NCBI GenBank assembly: GCA_035515515.1
Contig: DATJBC010000032.1
Coordinates: 1 to 9,282 of the forward strand
Reading direction: 5' to 3'
Length of the DNA stretch: 9,282 bases
Source of the DNA: DATJBC01 sp035515515
Lineage (GTDB): Bacteria > Actinomycetota > Acidimicrobiia > Acidimicrobiales > UBA8190
Every line of letters begins with the position of its first letter. Within the stretch, counting starts at the first letter, position 1. Shown piece after piece: positions 5,418 through 9,282 of the stretch. The translations under genes and the position numbers were made by a program. A model generated the notes under the pieces. It saw nothing but the letters and a program-made list of their open reading frames with translations. It was not told the origin of the DNA and made no database searches.

Positions 5418-7012
5418 GCGGACGCGAGCTCCCCGACGCCCCCCGGCGCTTCCCCCCGGACCTCGCCGTGCGGGCCGCCCCGGCGCCCGCCGACCGGGCC
5501 GGTGCCCGCCGGGCGCGCGGCGAGGGGCTGCCGGCCCAGGCCCACGCCCGCGGCGGGGAGCACGCCGGGCACGAGGCGGAGCAGGCCCCCGACCCCCGCC
5601 GCCTCCCCCGCCTGCTCGTGGTGGAGGGGCGCGAGGACCTGCGGGCCCACCTGGCCCGCCTGGGCCCCATGGACGGGGCCCGGGGCGGGGCGCACCACGG
5701 CTCGGGACGCCCGGGGGCGCCGGACCTCGTCGCCACCGTCGAGGACTCGGGCCTGGTGGGCAGGGGCGGCGCCGGGTTCGTGACGGGCCGCAAGCTGCGC
5801 GCCGTGTCCGACGCCGCCGCCCGGATCGGGCGTCCCCCCATCGTGGTGGTGAACGCCATGGAGGGCGAGCCGGCCAGCGCCAAGGACCGCGTCCTGCTCC
5901 TGCGGGCTCCCCACCTGGTCCTCGACGGCGCCATCGCCGCCGCGCAGGCGCTGGGGGCGCTCGAGGTCGTCGTGTGCGTCCCCCGCACCGACCACACCCT
6001 GCCGTGGGCCCGCCGGGTGCCCCCCGAGCACGGGGCGCCGCTCGATGCCGACAGCGGCGAGGGACCGGGCGGGCCCGGCGATCACGACCGGAGCGTCGCC
6101 ACCGAGCTGGCCGCCCACTCCCTCCAGCGCGCCCTCGACGAGCGCCGGCGCGCCGGCTCCGACCGGATCCCGGTCACCGTGGCCCGGCCGCCCGAGAGCT
6201 ACGTCTCGGGGGAGGCGAGCGCCCTGGTGCGCTGGCTGGGGGGCGGGCCGGCCCTGCCCGCCTTCAGCGTGGTGCGGACCGCCGAGAGCGGCGTCTCGGG
6301 CGCGCCGACCCTCCTCGACAACGCCGAGACGTTCGCCCACCTGGCGCTGGTCGCCCGCTTCGGGGCGGCCTGGTTCCGGGCGCTCGGCACCGACGGCGAC
6401 CCGGGGAGCGCGCTCGTGACGATCTCGGGCGCGGTGGGCCGCCCCGGCGTCGCCGAGATCCCCCTGGGCTCGACCGTCGGCGACCTCCTGCACGTGGCGG
6501 GCGGACCGACCGAGCGGCTCCAGGCGGTGCTCCTGGGCGGCTACGGGGGCTCGTGGGTGCCCGTCGAGCGCGCCCTGGCCGTGCCCCTCGGCCACGGGCC
6601 GGGGAGCCTGCCCCTGGGCCCCGGGATCGTCGTCGCCCTCCCCGGGCGCGCCTGCGGGTTGGCCGAGACGGCCCGCCTGGCCCGCTTCATGGCCAACGAA
6701 GGGGCCGGGCAGTGCGGCCCGTGCGCCTACGGGCTGCCCGCGCTGGCGTCCGCCCTGGAGGAGCTGGCCTGGCCCTCGGCCGCGTCATCGGCGTCGGCGG
6801 CCTGCGCCAGCGTGGCCCGGTGGACGGGGCAGATCGCCGGACGCGGCGCGTGCGGCCACCCCGACGGGGCCGTGCGCATGGTGCGCAGCGCCATCACTAC
6901 GTTCGGCAAGGATCTCGACCTCCACGCCGCCGGCCACGGGTGCGAGCACAACGGCCGGTCACCCTTGCTCCCCGTCCCGCCTCGGCGCCGCGCCGGGGAC
7001 GCCCGGCCGTGA
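5414..7012 (+). CDS. NuoF-like flavin/SLBB/iron-sulfur oxidoreductase subunit
   Basis: The 532-residue protein resembles the complex I 51-kDa subunit (NuoF), which passes electrons from NADH via FMN to a 4Fe-4S cluster. A Pro/Arg/Gly-rich extension (1-105) precedes the core. G-L-V-G-R-G-G-A-G-F at 113-122 matches the nucleotide/FMN glycine loop; V-N-A-M-E-G-E-P-A-S-A-K-D at 146-158 matches the second FMN motif; S-G-E-A-S-A-L at 265-271 and N-A-E-T-F-A at 303-308 match later NuoF signatures. An SLBB segment lies at 335-364 and the iron-sulfur region at 428-500. There the usual C-x2-C-x2-C is A431, C434, C437, with a likely fourth ligand at C480 and spare cysteines C464 and C414. A NADH-using step is inferred from the family; no NuoE partner is present. 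The next gene is a ferredoxin, suggesting that electrons pass between the two and on to the membrane hemes. Confidence 0.87.
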   Translation: MSGRELPDAPRRFPPDLAVRAAPAPADRAGARRARGEGLPAQAHARGGEHAGHEAEQAPDPRRLPRLLVVEGREDLRAHLARLGPMDGARGGAHHGSGRPGAPDLVATVEDSGLVGRGGAGFVTGRKLRAVSDAAARIGRPPIVVVNAMEGEPASAKDRVLLLRAPHLVLDGAIAAAQALGALEVVVCVPRTDHTLPWARRVPPEHGAPLDADSGEGPGGPGDHDRSVATELAAHSLQRALDERRRAGSDRIPVTVARPPESYVSGEASALVRWLGGGPALPAFSVVRTAESGVSGAPTLLDNAETFAHLALVARFGAAWFRALGTDGDPGSALVTISGAVGRPGVAEIPLGSTVGDLLHVAGGPTERLQAVLLGGYGGSWVPVERALAVPLGHGPGSLPLGPGIVVALPGRACGLAETARLARFMANEGAGQCGPCAYGLPALASALEELAWPSAASSASAACASVARWTGQIAGRGACGHPDGAVRMVRSAITTFGKDLDLHAAGHGCEHNGRSPLLPVPPRRRAGDARP

Positions 7013-7031
7013 CGGCGAGGCGGGGCGCACG

Positions 7032-7445
7032 ATGAGGGGGACGTGGCGGATCCGGGTCGACCCCACCCGGTGCAACGGTCGCGGGCTGTGCGCCGAGATC
7101 GCCCCCGAGCTCATCCAGCTCGACGACTGGGGCTTTCCCATCATCACGTCGACGCCCGTACGCGGGGCGCTCGCCCGCCACGCCCGGCGGGCCGTGGCGG
7201 CCTGCCCCGAGCTGGCGCTGTTCCTCGAGCAGGTGCGCGACCACGACGCCGAGGCCGCCCCGGGCCCCCCGCGACACGCTCCCTCGGGGCCCCCGGGACG
7301 GGACGGTCCTGCCGGGCCCCCGCCGTCCTCGGGGACGTCGGCCCTCTGGTGCCCCGCGGGACTGGCGTCGGCGTCCCCCTGCACCTCGACGACCGAGTCC
7401 GAAGCGCCACCGGGCGAGCGCAAGATCGGTGCCCCCCGCACGTAG
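7032..7445 (+). CDS. Short ferredoxin, 3Fe-4S type, with a long disordered tail
   Basis: Residues 1-75 match the small single-cluster actinobacterial ferredoxins often paired with P450s. The cluster cysteines are C14, C20 and C58 (C-x5-C, then C-P), within D-P-T-R-C-N-G-R-G-L-C and A-A-C-P-E-L. R17 occupies the place of the fourth cysteine of 4Fe-4S forms, so a 3Fe-4S cluster is expected. The A-P-E-L-I-Q-L-D-D-W-G segment is also typical. Family members are usually 60-80 residues; this one runs to 137, with a Pro/Gly/Ser-rich tail (76-137) that has two more cysteines and weaker third-position GC bias. The gene starts 19 bp after the NuoF-like gene. Its likely role is to carry electrons to or from that protein; the direction is unknown. 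Its ribosome site is weak (GAGG, 11 bases upstream). Confidence 0.85.
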   Translation: MRGTWRIRVDPTRCNGRGLCAEIAPELIQLDDWGFPIITSTPVRGALARHARRAVAACPELALFLEQVRDHDAEAAPGPPRHAPSGPPGRDGPAGPPPSSGTSALWCPAGLASASPCTSTTESEAPPGERKIGAPRT

Positions 7446-7514
7446 CTATCCACAGGAGAGGGACCGGCGAGGGACCACCGGACCAGGACATTCGCTGTCA
7501 GCGGGGGTGAGCGC
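7446..7514 (+). promoter_or_regulatory. Gap before the last gene, with a direct repeat and ribosome site
   Basis: The 69-bp gap contains GAGGGACC twice (7458-7465 and 7469-7476, an 11-base period), then GGGGGTGA at 7503-7510, 4 bases before the ATG at 7515. The repeat is one helical turn apart and could be an operator or a chance duplication. No clear promoter is visible, so the last gene is probably co-transcribed with the operon but could have its own start. Confidence 0.4.
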
Positions 7515-9143
7515 ATGCAGCATCTGACGGACGAGACGACCACGCCGACGCCGGACAGGGCGGACCTGCCGTTCGTGGCGCTGGAGTCCCTGCGGGCCGA
7601 GCCGTCCACCGAGCGCGGGGAGTGGGTGCCACCGGTGGCGTCACCGGGCCTGCCGGGGGCGGCCGACGACTCGACCTGGACCTCGCTGTCGTCCACGGGC
7701 CTGTCGTCCACGGGCCTCCTCCTGGGCACCGACGCCGGCGACGACCCGGAGGACGAGCCGCTCCTCCACCAGCCCCAGGACGCGCCCGGTCCCCGCCACC
7801 GACGTCCCTCGCCCTCGGCGAGCATCTGGGACGCGCCGTCGTTCGCCGACGTCGACGATCCCTCGCACTGCATCGGCCTGACCCCCGCCCGCATGACCAC
7901 CCTCGACCTCATGCGGTCGCTCGAGGAGCGCGCGCCCCGCGGTGACTGGCACTACGAGGACGTCATGATGTCGGCACCGATCGGGGAGTCCGTGGAGCGC
8001 CTGGCGACCCTGGACACGATCAGCTCCTTCGACCTGGTCGCCTCCCTCGAGTCGGCGGCGAGCGACATCGCCCGGCGCACCGACGCGCCACGACCGACGG
8101 CGACGCTCTCCCGGGCGGAGCGGCGCAGGCGCCAGCCCGAGGAGGCGGGGCGTCGCGCGCCCACTGCTCTCCCCGAGGACGATGGCCCATCGCCGGCCCC
8201 CCGCGTCGGGGCGCAGGCGGCCGCCCTGGCCACGGCGGCGATCACGCGGGGCCGCGACCTCCTGCCCCGGGTACGCCGGCACGCGAGCACCGCCACGGCG
8301 CCGCCCCTCGACCAGCGTCGCCCCCATCACCGGCACTCGGCGGCCACTGCCGTGGGCGCGGTGGCGGCGTCGGTCCTGGGCGTCCTCACCGCCGCCCTGG
8401 CCGTGGGAGGCGGCGGGAGCCCGCACGACGGCCTGCAGACGGCGGGCCCGACGCTCTCGGGTGGCGCGTCGACGACGGGCGGTCAAGGCGGTGGCGCGCC
8501 GTCGGGCACACCCGGCTCGACGGCGACGCACGGCGGCCCCGGCGCCCACGGCCTGCCCGGCGTCCATTCCCTGCTGACCACGTTCTTCGGCTCGGGCGCC
8601 GGATCGACATCCGGGCGAGGTGTGGGTGCTGTCCACGGCACGGCCGTGGGGGCTTCGGGCGGCTCGGGCGGGGCGGGCGCCCCCGGCGCCGCCCAGGCCC
8701 CGGGCGGAAGCTCCGCCCCGGGGGCGGGCGGGTCCGGCTCGAGCGGCTCGAGCGGGACGTCGGGCGGTGCCAGCGGCACGCACGGCGGAGGCGGATCGGG
8801 CACGACGTCGTCGGGCTCCGGGTCGGGCTCGGGATCGGCAGGCTCGGGCGGCACCACGCACAGCTCGGGCGGGTCGGGGTCGAACGCCGGATCCGGGACG
8901 AGCCCGGGAACCGGGTCGAGCACGGGGACGGGATCCGGTCAGGGCTCCAGTGGGAGCTCGGGGTCGGGCGGGGGCCTGCCCTTGCCCCCCGTGACGGTGC
9001 CCACCGTCACCATCCCCCCTGTGACCGTGCCCACCGTGACCATCCCCAGCGTGCCGGCGCCCGCGCTTCCCGCGCTGGGCACTCCGTCGTCGGGCGGCTC
9101 CGCGCCTCCCGGGGTGCTCGGGACGGTAACCGGGCTCCTGTGA
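7515..9143 (+). CDS. Single-pass membrane protein with acidic cytosolic part and Gly/Ser-rich outer part
   Basis: I do not recognise this 542-residue protein. Residues 1-270 are hydrophilic and probably cytosolic. They contain a duplicated helix-like motif, T-T-L-D-L-M-R-S-L-E-E (128-138) and S-S-F-D-L-V-A-S-L-E-S (170-180), then an Arg-rich stretch (200-275). One membrane segment lies at about 275-298, and the positive residues just before it (RRPHHRH) predict the N-terminus inside. Outside are a short mixed region (300-375), a Gly/Ser/Thr-rich stretch (380-487), two copies of P-P-V-T-V-P-T-V-T-I (491-510) and a Pro/Ala/Gly end. The architecture recalls anti-sigma-like or wall-spanning proteins, but no known domain, LPXTG signal, heme motif or flavinylation motif is present. 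Only one cysteine (C119) exists. The position after the redox genes suggests a structural or regulatory role on the envelope side; this is inference. A good ribosome site supports the start. Confidence 0.75.
   Translation: MQHLTDETTTPTPDRADLPFVALESLRAEPSTERGEWVPPVASPGLPGAADDSTWTSLSSTGLSSTGLLLGTDAGDDPEDEPLLHQPQDAPGPRHRRPSPSASIWDAPSFADVDDPSHCIGLTPARMTTLDLMRSLEERAPRGDWHYEDVMMSAPIGESVERLATLDTISSFDLVASLESAASDIARRTDAPRPTATLSRAERRRRQPEEAGRRAPTALPEDDGPSPAPRVGAQAAALATAAITRGRDLLPRVRRHASTATAPPLDQRRPHHRHSAATAVGAVAASVLGVLTAALAVGGGGSPHDGLQTAGPTLSGGASTTGGQGGGAPSGTPGSTATHGGPGAHGLPGVHSLLTTFFGSGAGSTSGRGVGAVHGTAVGASGGSGGAGAPGAAQAPGGSSAPGAGGSGSSGSSGTSGGASGTHGGGGSGTTSSGSGSGSGSAGSGGTTHSSGGSGSNAGSGTSPGTGSSTGTGSGQGSSGSSGSGGGLPLPPVTVPTVTIPPVTVPTVTIPSVPAPALPALGTPSSGGSAPPGVLGTVTGLL
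7686..7715 (+). repeat. 15-bp tandem duplication in the last gene
   Basis: Two nearly identical 15-base units each encode L-S-S-T-G (residues 58-62 and 63-67). The units are in frame and look like a recent slippage event. Confidence 0.6.
8652..8975 (+). repeat. Gly/Ser-coding low-complexity DNA
   Basis: This is a run of irregular GGC/TCG/TCC/GGG-type codons encoding residues 380-487. It contains many short GGCTCGGG-like units and little else. Such DNA changes length easily and is prone to assembly error. Confidence 0.7.
8985..9044 (+). repeat. Two 30-bp tandem units encoding P-P-V-T-V-P-T-V-T-I
   Basis: The two units encode identical decapeptides (residues 491-500 and 501-510) but differ at several silent third positions. 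This suggests selection on the peptide after the duplication. A partial third copy, P-S-V-P, follows. Confidence 0.75.
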
Positions 9144-9282
9144 CCTGACGGGAGGGGACGGACGACCCGCCAGAGCCCCGCCCCCGCGCACCGTCGCCGG
9201 GGAGGTCGGCGGCGAGGTCTCGGTGAGGTCGGGACGCGACGGTCCGGCGTCCGCACCCGCCGCTGGTCGGCGCCCCGACCGT
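9144..9282. other. Region after the last gene, with phased GAGGTC repeats
   Basis: No gene can be called in these 139 bases. GAGGTC occurs at 9202-9207, 9214-9219 and 9225-9230 (spacings 12 and 11 bases), which could be an operator for a gene beyond the edge. A GTG at 9223 opens a plus frame to the window end, too short to judge. No convincing terminator hairpin follows the stop at 9143. Confidence 0.35.

Noticed and set aside
6287..6310. V-S-G-A-P-T in the NuoF-like protein (residues 294-299) as an ApbE flavinylation site
   Set aside because: It lacks the D-x2-[ST]-G-A-[ST] order and aligns with the normal NuoF G-x-P-T segment just before the N-x-E-T motif. The protein is also expected to be cytosolic.
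8483..8923. Minus-strand Asp/Pro/Glu-rich open frame
   Set aside because: It is the antisense reading of Gly/Ser codons in the last gene, with no start context or domain.

Overview
The window is very GC-rich DNA. Its real reading frames have almost only G or C at third codon positions, GTG starts are common, and genes are packed with stop/start overlaps. Together with the protein types this suggests a high-GC actinobacterium, possibly of the Acidimicrobiia. That placement is inference; no rRNA or other marker gene is present.

Left part, minus strand (1-2895): three genes are read right to left. A small cysteine/histidine protein (2533-2895) is followed by a gap with a strong inverted repeat built from ACCGGT words. 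Next comes a 612-residue GGDEF-EAL protein (410-2248), then a polytopic membrane protein that runs off the left edge. The GGDEF-EAL protein has lost several catalytic residues in both domains but keeps the product-binding I-site. It opens with a peptide like the ParA-binding N-terminus of ParB/Spo0J, so it looks more like a localised c-di-GMP sensor or scaffold than an enzyme.

Right part, plus strand (3087-9143): six genes start from a divergent intergenic region and probably form one redox operon. They encode a membrane-anchored Pro/Thr/Ala-rich protein, an ApbE-type FAD:protein FMN transferase, a diheme ferric-reductase-like membrane protein, a NuoF-like flavin/SLBB/iron-sulfur protein, a short 3Fe-4S-type ferredoxin and a large single-pass membrane protein with a Gly/Ser-rich outer part. 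Links are tight up to the ferredoxin (4 bp gap, ATGA overlap, GTGA overlap, 19 bp gap), and 69 bp separate the last gene.

A reasonable model is a route from a cytosolic reductant (NAD(P)H or ferredoxin) through the NuoF-like protein and the membrane hemes to an acceptor outside the membrane. ApbE would normally attach FMN to that acceptor. No protein in the window carries the flavinylation motif D-x2-[ST]-G-A-[ST]. The first gene resembles the anchor and linker of an FMN_bind protein with the flavin domain missing. This gap in the pathway, and the unusual last gene, are the most interesting features of the operon.

No tRNA, rRNA, CRISPR array, transposase or attachment site was seen.
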